From Chrysophaeum taylorii (taxonomy: Eukaryota > Sar > Pelagophyceae > Pelagomonadales > Pelagomonadaceae): a stretch of 64,000 bases of DNA. The translations under genes were made by a program, and so were the position numbers. The stretch lies in the NCBI GenBank assembly GCA_029834535.1, contig JAQMWT010000402.1, positions 1 to 64,000 of the forward strand. Reading direction: 5' to 3'. The notes under the pieces are model-generated. The model saw nothing but the letters and a program-made list of their open reading frames with translations, searched no databases and had not been told where the DNA came from. Of the stretch, positions 54,241-64,000 are shown piece after piece (position 1 is the first letter of the stretch; each line of letters starts with the position of its first letter).

Positions 54241-55939
54241 ATTTCCGAGATCTACTGAAGTTCGGCTGTTGGCTGTTTGGTTTGTCTAATTTTGTATAGG
54301 CTTTTTTTATTTAAAAATGGCTTCTATATAATACCAATATAAAACGAAAAAAAAATATACGATATTATATTTTTGGCAATATAATAATATAGCGCTGTTC
54401 AATATCTCCACACTCTTCTTTGCACGGAGGGCGCCGGACGAAGTTTTGACACTACAATGGCGGACAAACGAAGTCGTGACACTACTACTACTAGCAGATG
54501 GCGGACAAATGCGTAAGAACTCACGCACGCTTGCCGGCAAAGAACTGGAACGACCGGCCTTCTTTTCACCCAGATATTTTTGAATAACACTAGCTCTCGT
54601 CACGTGCCTATCAACTCGAGGACTCGAGCCTACACACGACTTTTTTTTCCTCTCTGTTAGGCCGCCATAACCTTTGTTCTTGAGGACATAGCTGTTCCGC
54701 AGGGAGCTCGTCGCCGCGGATGACATCGCCCGAGAAAAAGTAGTTACTCTAGTTATTGAGCCGCGAGCGAGCAAACTCGTGCTTTAATGAATATGGTGTG
54801 TCGAGCAACACCAGTGGTACCACCGGAACGGTCGCCAATTTAGAACTTTCTCTCGCTTGCGAATTCCGCGCCGCGATTGGAAAAAAAAAAAGAAATCGCC
54901 TCTAACTCGGCCGCGGCCATGCTGGCTACCAGCCGGATATTGCTTCCAAAAACACGCTGCCTATCTCTATATGACAAGTTCGGTCAAATTAAGGCACCCG
55001 TTGCTTCTTTTCGACTCCACATGATGCGTCAAAGACACAGCTGCTTTTTTTTTTGTCCCGACCGACAATGCGGATTTCGGGGCAAGCCCTGCTGCAAAGG
55101 ATCCCAGTTAATAGGGGGAAACGGTCGCACAGCCTTGGGGGGGGGGGGGGGATTTCTTCGTCACCTGGATGCAGCTGGCGGTGGTAGGTCCGGGATTCCA
55201 GTTCGCAGGCGAGATACATCACCACCGTGTCTGCACCTCAACTATGCACAGGTTGCCATAGTCAACCTTGCACGACGCAACATCACCGCGGGCGTCATAG
55301 ATCAGCCCGAAACTCTTCGACTAATGAAGGAGGAATATGTGCGTCGGTGTACCACCAAACCCTCGTATTATCTCGTGGTTGCAACTATATAATAATAATA
55401 TTAGGGGCCGGCCAACCAACAGCGAGCGCAAGACTGTTCGATAGGATGGACAAGCTGTGCGCATCGTTTGTGCTGCCAACGTGTGCGGTCCGTGGAAATA
55501 GAGGTGATCCATTTTGCATTGCGAATTCGAAGACAGGGGATCCAACTACAGGCGCCAAAACGCATTTGCGCCTCAATCAGCGATGCAACAACCGCATTTT
55601 TTTTTTTTGGTCCACCCCTAAGCCGGCATTGCGGGTGTTAGTGAAATCGGTCATCATTTTGTTATGAAGGTCCTCATGGCGCAAATTTTAAGCCACGTTC
55701 TGGTGTCGTCAGGGGATTTTTGTGGTGTCCTTAATAATGATTCACCGTCACCGCCCTGGTTCTTTCTTTCTTTCTTTCTTTCTTCCTTGCGAGCGCATTG
55801 AACACCGTCTTCTGCGCTTTAAACCAGAGTTAACACTTCCCTAATTATTACTCTGGCATCACCGTTGCTTAAAGTCGAAGTCGTCGTCTCGACGGTCTTG
55901 CCTTCTTCATAACCTACTCTTCGTCCTTTCTTTCGCCGA
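54241..55939. other. AT-rich, gene-poor stretch
   Basis: The first 130 bp is strongly AT-rich. A run of 15 G occupies 55,137-55,151 and (TTTC)n 55,763-55,788. Pieces near 54,580-54,760 and 55,200-55,340 give short open frames with no recognisable domain. No gene is assigned. Confidence 0.45.
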
Positions 55940-56432
55940 TTCGGAGCTGATTTTGTACTGCGAGCTCTCTATGGCGAGCTAATCTGAACGACGCTGATTG
56001 GTTCGTTTAGCTACGGTCGCACGTCAGCACTAGCCAATGAGAGGCCAGAATCAATAGCTCGTCGTCACAAACGTCAGCGTTTTAATTTTGTGGTGTCGTG
56101 TTGCTCAAGACTTTTTGATAAGCAAGCAACATCGACCGACCCACTGACCGAACGATATATCTCGAGCGAGGGACCTTCAGCCGCGAAAGCGCAACGAAGA
56201 GATTGAACGCGACAAGCGTGTTGAGGAGCAGCGCAAAGGCGACGCTGCAGTTATGCTCGAAGGGGGGCCTCCTTCGAGCCGCGACCAGCAGCGAGGAAAC
56301 GAGCCAAGTCCGTCAGGGACAACGGTGGAATGCGTGACGACGAGGACGGCGTACACCATGAGGTGATGTCAGAAGCAGAGCCGGTCAGGCCAACTGCTGT
56401 CAGAAGTACCGACCCGATTGACCTCTAGTAGG
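55940..56432 (+). repeat. About 500-bp direct repeat, copy 2
   Basis: This is the match to 26,595-27,095 in the same orientation. The conserved small frame (RKRAKSVRDNGGMRDDED) ends at TAG 56,429 here. Downstream sequence differs from that after copy 1. Confidence 0.75.
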
Positions 56433-57318
56433 CTCTACGGCGACGCGACCGATATCAAGAATCAAAGCAATTATTTATTTGTGTCCGACCTGCAAGAGTA
56501 CAGAGCTCTGGTGTCGGGGTTTGTTGTACCGACAGCACTCGATCGCGAAGGCGTCATCCCGGGCGGGCGAAATCCTGCACGGATGGACAATTACGTTCTC
56601 GTTCGGCTGACGGCGGTCGCTCTTGGCTCTTGGCGCGCCCCAAGGATATGTCTTCCCGCGGTATTTTATTTTTTATGCGTCGACTCAATCACTGCCGCGC
56701 AAAACACGTCTCTCGAGATGTTGTCGCGCGATGTGGTTGCAAGAGGATTGGAGGAGAACCCTGACGCCATCGTCAAGAAGCTGTCACTCGACCCCGACTT
56801 GGCGGAGCACGTTGTTGTTTTTGCAAGGAGGAGGCGATCGGATCTTTTTGTGGACCCGTCGACTGACTGACTGACTGACTGACTACTCAGGCCTGTTGTA
56901 GACCGCCACTACTGGTCGGAGACACCGACTCGGTGTCCCAGGCCAACGTTTACTGGACTTGAAGCGTATGTCGGACACATCACTGTTCGGAGATTCAACG
57001 CAGACGGGAAATTCGAAGACGTGCCGATATATATATCAGTCGCTGCGCACCGATGACCTGGTATTTGAGCACGACGGCAGAGTTAGTTCACTACACATCC
57101 TCTGTGTAAGCGTCGAACTCGAGCTGCCATCATCGCAGTACATAGAAGAGCGAGGTGCGAACCCATCTGCGTCGAGACGAACGTCCTTCTGTCTGTCTGT
57201 CTGTCTGTCTTTGCGCTAGAATTTCTAGAGCAAGAGTTCATATATCTTCTTTTCTTGCCCCTCTGGCTTCTACGTCAATTGCCCCTCTGGTGCTGCTGAA
57301 GAAGAAGAAGGTTGACAG
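56433..57318. other. Unassigned stretch after the repeat
   Basis: A frame of about 145 codons to 56,870 (SLEMLSRDVVARGLEENPDA) has no recognised domain and lacks an early ATG. (ACTG)n lies at 56,861-56,884 and (GTCT)n at 57,189-57,211. Confidence 0.4.
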
Positions 57319-59175
57319 TCAGCGGCGGCGTTTGTACCTTTTTTTTGTTTTGAAGGAGCCCTTGAACTCGATTTGAGAGCGCTTCTTCTTACGGCGTCGG
57401 CGGTTGACTCGAGACGGATCAAACTCGGTGAAGCTGGTCGCCGACGACTTCAGGCGCCGGTCGTTCTTTTGGTGGTCGTCGTCGTCGTCGACCGGCTCGA
57501 AGCTGGTCTTGCGCGACGGCTCGGCAACGAGCGGCGCGTCCTTATCGTCGTCGTCGTCGCGCTTCTTCCGCTTCCGTACCTTCGGGGGAAGCGCGTCGGC
57601 CCGCTTCTTCTCCTCCTTGGTGGCGGCGGTGGTGGTGGTTTTCCACCAGGCGGCGCGCTTGGGGCGGCTCTCGATTTCGTCCTTGAATGCGATGAGGTTT
57701 GCCGCGCGTTCTGTCTCGCGGAGCGCATCTTCGGCCATTCTCGTCGCAAATTCGTCTTTTTCCATCGTTCTAATCTCCTCGGACTTGGAGTTGATTTTCT
57801 CCTTCAATTCGGCGATAACCGAGGCAGGGACCGAGCGACGCCGGAGGTCGGACGATGACGGTCCTCCGGCGTCGGCCTCGGCCTGGCGCGAGCGCAGGTA
57901 CTCTTTGAGAGCGAGTCGGCGCTTCTCCGAGACGAAAGTCACGGCCGCGCCGGTTCTTCCGGCGCGCGCCGTCCTGCCGACGCGGTGCACGTAGGTCGTG
58001 ACGGAGGGCATCTCGTAGTTCACCACCGCTTTGACAGCGCTGACGTCGAGGCCGCGCGCGGCGACGTCCGTCGCGAGGAGGACGAGTCCTTTTTCGGCCG
58101 AAAACGCTTTTAGGTTCGCGGTTCTTCGAGCTTGCGGGAGATTGCCGTGCAACTCGACCGCGGGGACATCCATAGCCCTCAGGACGCGCGCGACTCGTTC
58201 GCAGTCTTTCTTCGTGTCGAAGAAAACTACGGTCTTTTCGGCCGCGAGGGTCCGCCCGAGAATCGCAACCAAAGCGGCTTCGCGAGACGCGGGATCCGTA
58301 ATCCGAACGAAATCTTCGGTCAAACGAATCCGGGACGCGACCTTCACGCGGACCACGGGCTTCCGGAGCGACAAGGACGCCAACGCTTCCACCCGCGGCC
58401 CAAATGTCGCCGAAAAAAGGAGTGTCTGGGACCGTTTCACGAACCCGATCAAATCTCTGACCTGATCTTCGAATCCGAGCTCCAACAGCCGGTCCGCCTC
58501 GTCCAGCACGAGCATGCCCTCCAGCACCACGCCGTGGGTGTTGGTGGCGACGTCGAGGAGTCGCCCCGGAGTTCCCACCACAATATCCGGCCGCCGTCGA
58601 AGCTGCGCCTCCTGGGCTCTCAGATCGCTGCCGCCGACCACCAGACAAAAAGTCGTACTCTTCGAGCATTCGCCGATTTTACGGAGCATTTCAACGCACT
58701 GGCTCGCGAGTTCGCGGGTGGGCTCCAGCACGACCCCGCTTCCATTCGCGAGAAGCGGAATCCCGAAAGCCGCCGTTTTTCCAGAGCCCGTCGGCGCGGA
58801 AGCGCACAAATCTTTTCTTTCCAAAGCGAGCGGAATAACTTTCGCTTGAATGGGCGTCGGCGCCGCGTACCCGAGCTCCGAGACTCCTAGAAGAATTTCG
58901 CGCGGCAGCCCCATCTCCGCGAAGGACCTTGTTCTTTCTTCCGAGTCGGAGGAGTCGTCGTCGACGCGGTCGAACATGCCTGCTTTGATGAGTTGAGCGT
59001 CGGCTTCTTCGTACTCCCGAACCACCTTCGCGGCACGCCGCTCCCGCCCGGCCTCGCCAGCCCGGAGCACCCCAAACGTCTCGGCCCCCGCGAACTCGAT
59101 CTCACCCCCCGACGAGCACGTCGACAACACCTCCTCCTGCTCATCATCGCTTCCTATCGTCTCCAACACGCGCAT
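57319..59175 (-). CDS. DDX27: DEAD-box RNA helicase, DDX27/Drs1-like
   Basis: This is an intact single exon of 618 residues from ATG 59175. DDX27/Drs1 helicases act in the nucleolus in large ribosomal subunit assembly. Motifs in order: Q motif GYAAPTPIQ near 102-110, Walker A APTGSGKT near 127-134, PTRELA near 152-157, TPGR near 202-205, DEAD within VLDEADRLLELGFEDQV near 223-239, SAT near 255, VVFFDTKKDCERV, TDVAARGLDVSAVKAVVNYE, and HRVGRTARAG near 400. The acidic N-terminus and the Lys/Arg-rich tail (NRRRRKKKRSQIEFKGSFK) match the Drs1 group. The spacing between motifs I and Ia is slightly shorter than usual. The region just upstream of the start codon is occupied by Copia LTR sequence. 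Confidence 0.92.
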   Translation of the reverse strand: MRVLETIGSDDEQEEVLSTCSSGGEIEFAGAETFGVLRAGEAGRERRAAKVVREYEEADAQLIKAGMFDRVDDDSSDSEERTRSFAEMGLPREILLGVSELGYAAPTPIQAKVIPLALERKDLCASAPTGSGKTAAFGIPLLANGSGVVLEPTRELASQCVEMLRKIGECSKSTTFCLVVGGSDLRAQEAQLRRRPDIVVGTPGRLLDVATNTHGVVLEGMLVLDEADRLLELGFEDQVRDLIGFVKRSQTLLFSATFGPRVEALASLSLRKPVVRVKVASRIRLTEDFVRITDPASREAALVAILGRTLAAEKTVVFFDTKKDCERVARVLRAMDVPAVELHGNLPQARRTANLKAFSAEKGLVLLATDVAARGLDVSAVKAVVNYEMPSVTTYVHRVGRTARAGRTGAAVTFVSEKRRLALKEYLRSRQAEADAGGPSSSDLRRRSVPASVIAELKEKINSKSEEIRTMEKDEFATRMAEDALRETERAANLIAFKDEIESRPKRAAWWKTTTTAATKEEKKRADALPPKVRKRKKRDDDDDKDAPLVAEPSRKTSFEPVDDDDDHQKNDRRLKSSATSFTEFDPSRVNRRRRKKKRSQIEFKGSFKTKKRYKRRR

Positions 59176-59194
59176 TACTTTAGTGAGGAGTTAG

Positions 59195-62100
59195 AACCTA
59201 TGACACTTACCCCTGCGTCATTCCCTCATATCATTCGCTAGTCTCCCCCCACCGCCTTCTCCGGCCACATCCAACGTCTCGCATCCACCTCCCGATACTA
59301 CTACTCTGTCTTATCATGTTTGCCACCTTTTCTGCAAATCGAGATAATTCCAAGTCAAGGCGTGTACCGCCGATTGTCTGACGCACACACATCAACAACC
59401 CCACCCCATTACACGGACGCCCCTCGTTGTGGATTTTTTTTTTGGCTCCCATTCCACAGGCGCCCTTCGTTCTGTACTTTCCGCTATTCGTTGCTCCTCT
59501 CCCCGTTCTGTATTTTCACCTATTCGTTGATCCATTCCTCGTTCTGTATTTTCACCCTCGTCGTTGATCCATTCCTCGTTCTGTATTTTCACCCTCGTCG
59601 TTGATCCATTCCTCGTTCTAATATTTTTACCTATTCGTTGATCCACTCCTCGTTGTGCTTGTCGGTTTTGGTAAAACCAGCGAATCACGTTCCACCATCG
59701 CGCATTTCGCCCGCCACAACTATAAGCTAAGTGCCTGTCAATTTTGCGCGTGCGCAACTTTCGTGCTTCCTATGTGGTTTGGATCGCTCATCTTCGGGAT
59801 CCTGGACCGACGCTTCTTTGCTGTGTGATTCGGCTTCTTCATCTCCGGCATCAACACAATGTTGTGGTTCTCCTTCGCGCACCATCGCCTTTTCGCCGCT
59901 TTTCTGACCTTTAAAATTCGGTTTTGCTATCGAAGTGAATTCCGTGCTCCGCACCCGCGACGCTATCTGCACTGTTCTTGCGTGTCACTGCGACGACGAC
60001 GCTATCTGCAACGTTCTTACGTGCCACCAATGTTTTTGCCACTATCGCCTACTTCTACCGCAGTCTATTCTTCGAGTATGACGAGCAAAGATCGCCGCTT
60101 GCTCCTCCAAAGTTGGCCCATATATGGCCACTTCGTTCTTGCGAATACGAAAAAGGGCCACTTTCTTATCTGCCACAGCAGGCTGGCATACAGCTGCCTG
60201 GTCTACCCGTGTTCGTTCCTTACAACGCTGGCGCGTCAAAAGTCTTCCATCTTCGCGTCGTACAGGACGCGGTCGTGCCCATGGCAACTTGCTCGCGCCA
60301 CAACAACCAAACACCCAAAGTTCGCATCAAACCTGTTTACGCCTGTTTTTGATTCTGTCGACTCCGACCATCGTCATAACCTGATCACCATGCAACATAT
60401 CTGCCCAAAGGCCACGTTCTCATCAGACGTCTGGTACGCCGCCATCATATATACCAGCCTGTGTCCCCGTTATCGCTGCCCCGCTGCGATTCTCAGTGGC
60501 CACTAACGCAAGTCTTCCCAGGCACTTTTGTCGCTATTCTTCTTCAGACCTCGATTTTTGCTGACAGTTTCGCTTATCAGATTTCCTGCAATGTCAACCA
60601 TCGAAGGAACTTCAACGTTCTTCCGACTTTCTCGAATCACGCTTCGAAGCTATCGTCTACTGTTGCCCCATTGTCACCTGTTCTTCCGCTGTTGCCCGCT
60701 TGTCCCCTGTGTTTGAATGAGAATGCGCCGGTTTCACTGGGACTGATCACCCCCATCACGTGAACCGACCATTCTACGAGCTCATGAACTCCGAAGAAAC
60801 AGAAAGGGAGAGAAAAAAAAAGTGCACAACGAAGTCGAGCAAACCAGAGCCGACAAAACCAACGAGCCCAAAACCTCCTGAGGAAAGTGCAAAGCAAAGT
60901 CGAGCCAAACGGAGCCGACCGCGCAAAGTCGACAAAAGCGCACATTATGCAGAAACAGAACCTACTCGCGAAACCACGAACCCAAATTCTGGCGTTTGTC
61001 TACAACGCACTGTCGATTCTGTATCATCCTGTCAACAATCCCTGTATGTTAATTATTCTAGCTTTCGTTTGTTCGTTCATTATGTCTTCCTTCCCCTTTG
61101 TCTAACCCATACCCTTGTTGATCCCCAATTTGTCCAAGCCCATTACTCTGCTTCCGAAGAAACTTCTTACATTGATGACGGCGCTTTCACTTCCACTCAT
61201 CTACGCGACGCTCTAGCCCATCCAAATCTGCTGCACGTCGGTTACACGCCATTGCCAAAGAATATCATTCTCTCGGTCAGCTCGGTTGCTGAGATGTTGT
61301 TCGCGTTCCTTCTACTTTTTTCTGGCAGCATCTGCACTTTGAAGTGGGTCCTCCGCAAGAAGTATGAATCTGGCCGCTTCAAATCGTACACAGCTCGTCT
61401 CGTTATTGTCCGCGGTTACCCCCAGGTTCGCGGCATTGATTACCACGACACGTCCAGCCCTGTAGCCAACCTATACGCTTCTTTCTTACCTTCGTTGCTG
61501 TTCATGACTGGGATTTGCACAAGTTGGATGATGTCAGCTCTGCTTTCATACAAGCCCCTGTCTGTCTGGCCACCCGATGGCTATGCTCCCAGCCAACCCA
61601 AAGATACCTCCAAACTCATTTCCAAACTCTGTCGCTCTTGGTACGGTTGCAAGCAAGCTTGTCGCCACTGGTGGCTTTACTTAGAACGCTCCCTTGTCAA
61701 TGATTGTAGCTTTGTCCGCGATTCTGGTGACACTTGCAGCTACACGCTTTTGCTTACTTCCACTGTCGTTCCGTGCCTTGTTCTCGTCGTTGATGATCTT
61801 CTTGTGGCGCACCCCCCTTCTTGCATTGGCCATTACCAAGCTTTCCTTTCGCGTTTTCGAAAGCCTTCTTCACACTTACGTTGGTCTTCGCATTGCGCGT
61901 GATCGACCACGTAAACCCGAATTGCCTCCCGCTCCAATCGGTCTTCGTCTTTCTGCGGCTGACTGTCCTGCACACGGTTCCTCCGATCACTTTTTTTTTT
62001 TTTTTGTCGGTTGTGTCTTGTTTATTTCTGTCATGACGCGACGCTCCGCTACCTCCATGGTACTCAAGATCTTGCCCTTGTTCTTTGTCGCGATTCTACC

Positions 62101-62457
62101 CTTCGTCCCTGTGATTATTCCGACTCCAGCTGGGCCGACAACCCCGATGATCGCCGCTCCACCACTGCCTACTGCTACTGCTGAACGTCCCTATGGATGT
62201 CGATAACCGCACCACCGTTCATATGTATGTCGATAACCGCACCAAAGAACCCACTATCACTGCAACAAAATTATTGCCCTCCAGCATGTCCCCCCCCCGT
62301 CTTGACAATCTTAGCGATATCTTCACCCGCAGTACGAAAGCTCCTCCCTTCCTTCGGCTTCGTGCTCGTTACCTCACCTCGTCACTTCGCATGGCATCTC
62401 CTCTCTTATTATGCCACAATGCCTCTTGTGACGTTTTTCCACCTTCGCGTTTCTCCT
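59195..62457 (+). mobile_element. Degenerate Ty1/copia retrotransposon, plus strand
   Basis: A partial 5' LTR end (CTATGACACTTACCCCTGCG at 59,201-59,220, GCTAGTCT near 59,237) is followed by a minisatellite and broken frames. The reverse transcriptase is clear: YTARLVIVRGYPQVRGIDYH then DTSSPVANL near 61,387-61,470, LCRSWYGCKQACRHWWLYLE near 61,628-61,688 and VLVVDDLLVAHP near 61,776-61,811 with the catalytic VDD. Frames 60,760-61,902 and 61,694-62,206 overlap, showing frameshifts. No protease or integrase core could be confirmed. Confidence 0.75.
59480..59660. repeat. 36-bp minisatellite in the Copia leader
   Basis: About five units contain TTGATCCATTCCTCGTTCTG and TATTTTCACC(TAT/CTCG)TCG. 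The unit of about 36 bp is a multiple of three and stays open on the minus strand. Confidence 0.75.
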
Positions 62458-62590
62458 CTGTGAGGACCTCACTTACCCCTTTTTTTCATTTTCTTTCTTT
62501 TCCAGCACCTGTGTGAGGAAGCTATGACACTTACCCCTGCACCACGTATAACTAGTATCCCTGCGTCAATCCCTTATCGCTAGTCTACCC
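62458..62590 (+). mobile_element. Copia LTR, 3' copy
   Basis: It starts TGTGAGGACCTCACTTACCC and contains CCAGCACCTGTGTGAGGAAG, CTATGACACTTACCCCTGCA and CTTATCGCTAGTCT. It is homologous to 51,128-51,350 (inverted) and partly to 59,195-59,245. Exact ends are inferred. Confidence 0.65.
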
Positions 62591-62604
62591 GCCCCATTCC
62601 AGTT

Positions 62605-62725
62605 GTCATTAAAGGTCCGACTGCTAAGAGGGGAGTGTGTGTGTGGTGCATGAAGGATGCGGGTGGTTTTGTGGGGTAGGAGTGATGTGCCTGACGGGCG
62701 GAGATGAGTATGCGGGACCAGTTGT
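62605..62725 (-). mobile_element. 3' end fragment of the non-LTR element
   Basis: On the minus strand it reads CATCTCCGCCCGTCAGGCAC, CCACAAAACCACCCGCATCC, TTCATGCACCACACACAC and CTCTTAGCAGTCGGACCTTT, matching 54,075-54,182. Confidence 0.75.
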
Positions 62726-62749
62726 CACACGCATGCTTCCCCTCAGGAG

Positions 62750-62790
62750 GGTTCCTTCCTTCCTTCCTTCCTTCCTTCCTTCCTTCCTTC
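62750..62790. repeat. TTCC microsatellite
   Basis: About ten TTCC units separate the non-LTR fragment from the second Copia relic. Confidence 0.9.
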
Positions 62791-62839
62791 AAGGTTGTTA
62801 TTACAACATTGTATGATGACGCAAACGAATCACACACCA

Positions 62840-64000
62840 CTCAAGGAAACTAACTGCGGTGTCTATCATCTATGTTGTCGTCCATCAGGAGACTCATCTT
62901 ATTGGCGTCCCGGCGGGGGAAACGAAAACAATGCGTCTGTAAAGCTTCAAATCTTCTTGGCTTCGTATGCTCGAGAGACACAAAGCGTACCAACACCAAA
63001 GAAGATGTCACGAGCAGCAACCTGCGACGCAACAACACGAAGCGCGGAGGCGCCTATCAGCCAGGAATCTTCGTCCCGGCACCCAAAAGTGCTTCAAACT
63101 AAAGATCGGCAGGAATCAAGCCGACGACATATGCCGAAATATGTGCTCTGCTCTCTTTCTTTACGAGGGAGCAAACAACAATGCCCGGACAACAACAAAC
63201 ACCTTCCAGACGGCATCTTGAACGGCCCCCCACCACCCCTAAGTCAAGCAATGGCGACGAAGCCTGGAGGACATCCTTGGGCTACGCATGCCTGTCTGCT
63301 CAGACTCTGAGATAGGCCCGGTCTGCAAGAAAGCTCAGTAAATGTCAACTTGCCAAGCAGAGTCGTCGTCGTCGAAAAAGTGGTATGAATGTACTCGCCC
63401 GTTCCAGATGACGGCTCTCCAGTCAGTCTGAAAAGGAGCAGACGGTGAGTCAACGAGGGCTTGAGCTTCTTCTGCAAGATCGAATGCTCTTCAAAGAAAA
63501 ATAGCGTCAATCTTGGCTCGACAATAATCAAGCGAAAGTGAACCATCGGAAGCGCGCGCGTAATACGCATACCTAGTAATAAGGTATGCACGTCCTCAAA
63601 AAGCTTCAACTGAATATTATTGCTTCTTTTCATAGTCTGCTGGAACTCACGACCTCAGAAGAAGTGCAAATGGCGACAACGTCGTCCACCGATATAAGGT
63701 GCACAAAAAGAAGAAAGTGGCTTCATTTCGCGAGCCTTTGCTGCGTTCGTTATCTGTGTGAAAATGATGATAACCAAGAGAATCAAAGAAACCGCCGTTA
63801 ATGGTCTGATTCCATGAGAAATGGACTCTGTCGTTGTCCATACAAGGAACGTAGCAGCTTCTTAGGAAGTCGGCGCACCTTGTCGTTGGCGTCTTCGGGA
63901 TCTAGAAGATAAATGCCGAAGATGTGCTAAAACGGCCAACAGGCAACGAATACCTGTAAGCTGCGCCTTGGGGCTGAACGTGTCGAAGAAGTCGGTGCCG
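62840..64000 (-). mobile_element. Degenerate Ty1/copia retrotransposon, minus strand, partial
   Basis: The minus strand runs in from the right edge: GTDFFDTFSPKAQLTGIRCL near 63,940-64,000 (compare the G-D-ETFSPVA reverse transcriptase segment), GIYLLDPEDANDKVRRL near 63,860-63,910, LLGMRITR near 63,565-63,590, and LLGKLTFTELSCRPGLSQSL near 63,300-63,360 (compare the YRSLVGSLLYL...RPD segment). Frames change several times, so it is inactive. It is a different copy from the plus-strand element. The 5' part lies beyond the window. Confidence 0.65.

Noticed and set aside
56431-56870. Frame of about 145 codons after the 500-bp repeat
   Set aside because: No early ATG and no recognised domain; noted only as an unassigned stretch.
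1-64000. tRNA, rRNA and organelle genes
   Set aside because: I looked for GGTTCGAATCC-like B boxes and cloverleaf arms and found only isolated GTTCGAA matches without the rest of a tRNA.

Overview
The window looks like nuclear DNA of a unicellular eukaryote, probably an alga or other protist. A stramenopile-like lineage is a guess; no ribosomal or organelle marker settles it. Evidence for a eukaryote: a kinesin, an anoctamin, an XRN-type exonuclease with a CCCH finger, a G-patch protein, a SET-domain protein, a RING-H2 membrane protein and several eukaryotic transposon classes. Genes are GC-rich, spaced unevenly, and mostly intronless. The introns that can be supported are tiny GT-AG introns of 37, 40 and 55 bp, inferred because each restores an open frame.

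Layout. 1-5,590: a large transposon gene (809-4,966) with zinc-binding, coiled-coil, DDE-like and Tudor-like regions, flanked on the left by a Helitron-type helicase relic and on the right by an inverted Helitron-like tail. 5.6-7.7 kb: anoctamin. 7.7-11.6 kb: repeats, a second Helitron relic and a 390-bp CGCA/CGCT tract. 11.6-13.6 kb: XRN-like exonuclease. 14.1-17.6 kb: a decayed relative of the first transposon, a motif array and a third Helitron relic. 20.1-22.2 kb: a C2/EF-hand membrane protein. 22.6-23.4 kb: another relic of the first transposon. 23.9-25.1 kb: two convergent genes whose stop codons overlap. 25.2-36.3 kb: mostly decayed accessory DNA, including a nuclease-kinase pseudogene resembling Crinkler-type effectors. 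36.4-40.5 kb: a compact plus-strand block of adenosine kinase, kinesin-4 and a RING protein. 42.3-50.9 kb: globin, a hypothetical gene, a SET protein and an armadillo-repeat protein, with decayed DNA between them. 51.1-54.2 kb: a frameshifted non-LTR retrotransposon carrying a PD-(D/E)xK-like endonuclease. 57.3-59.2 kb: a DDX27-type helicase. 59.2-64.0 kb: two decayed Copia elements on opposite strands.

The housekeeping genes show no shared pathway. The mobile DNA is connected: Helitron tails flank the DDE-like transposon, 3' ends of the non-LTR element recur beside Helitron and Copia copies, and a Copia LTR abuts both the non-LTR element and the DDX27 gene. The strongest candidate for an undescribed system is the DDE-like transposon family, represented by one near-intact copy and two relics.
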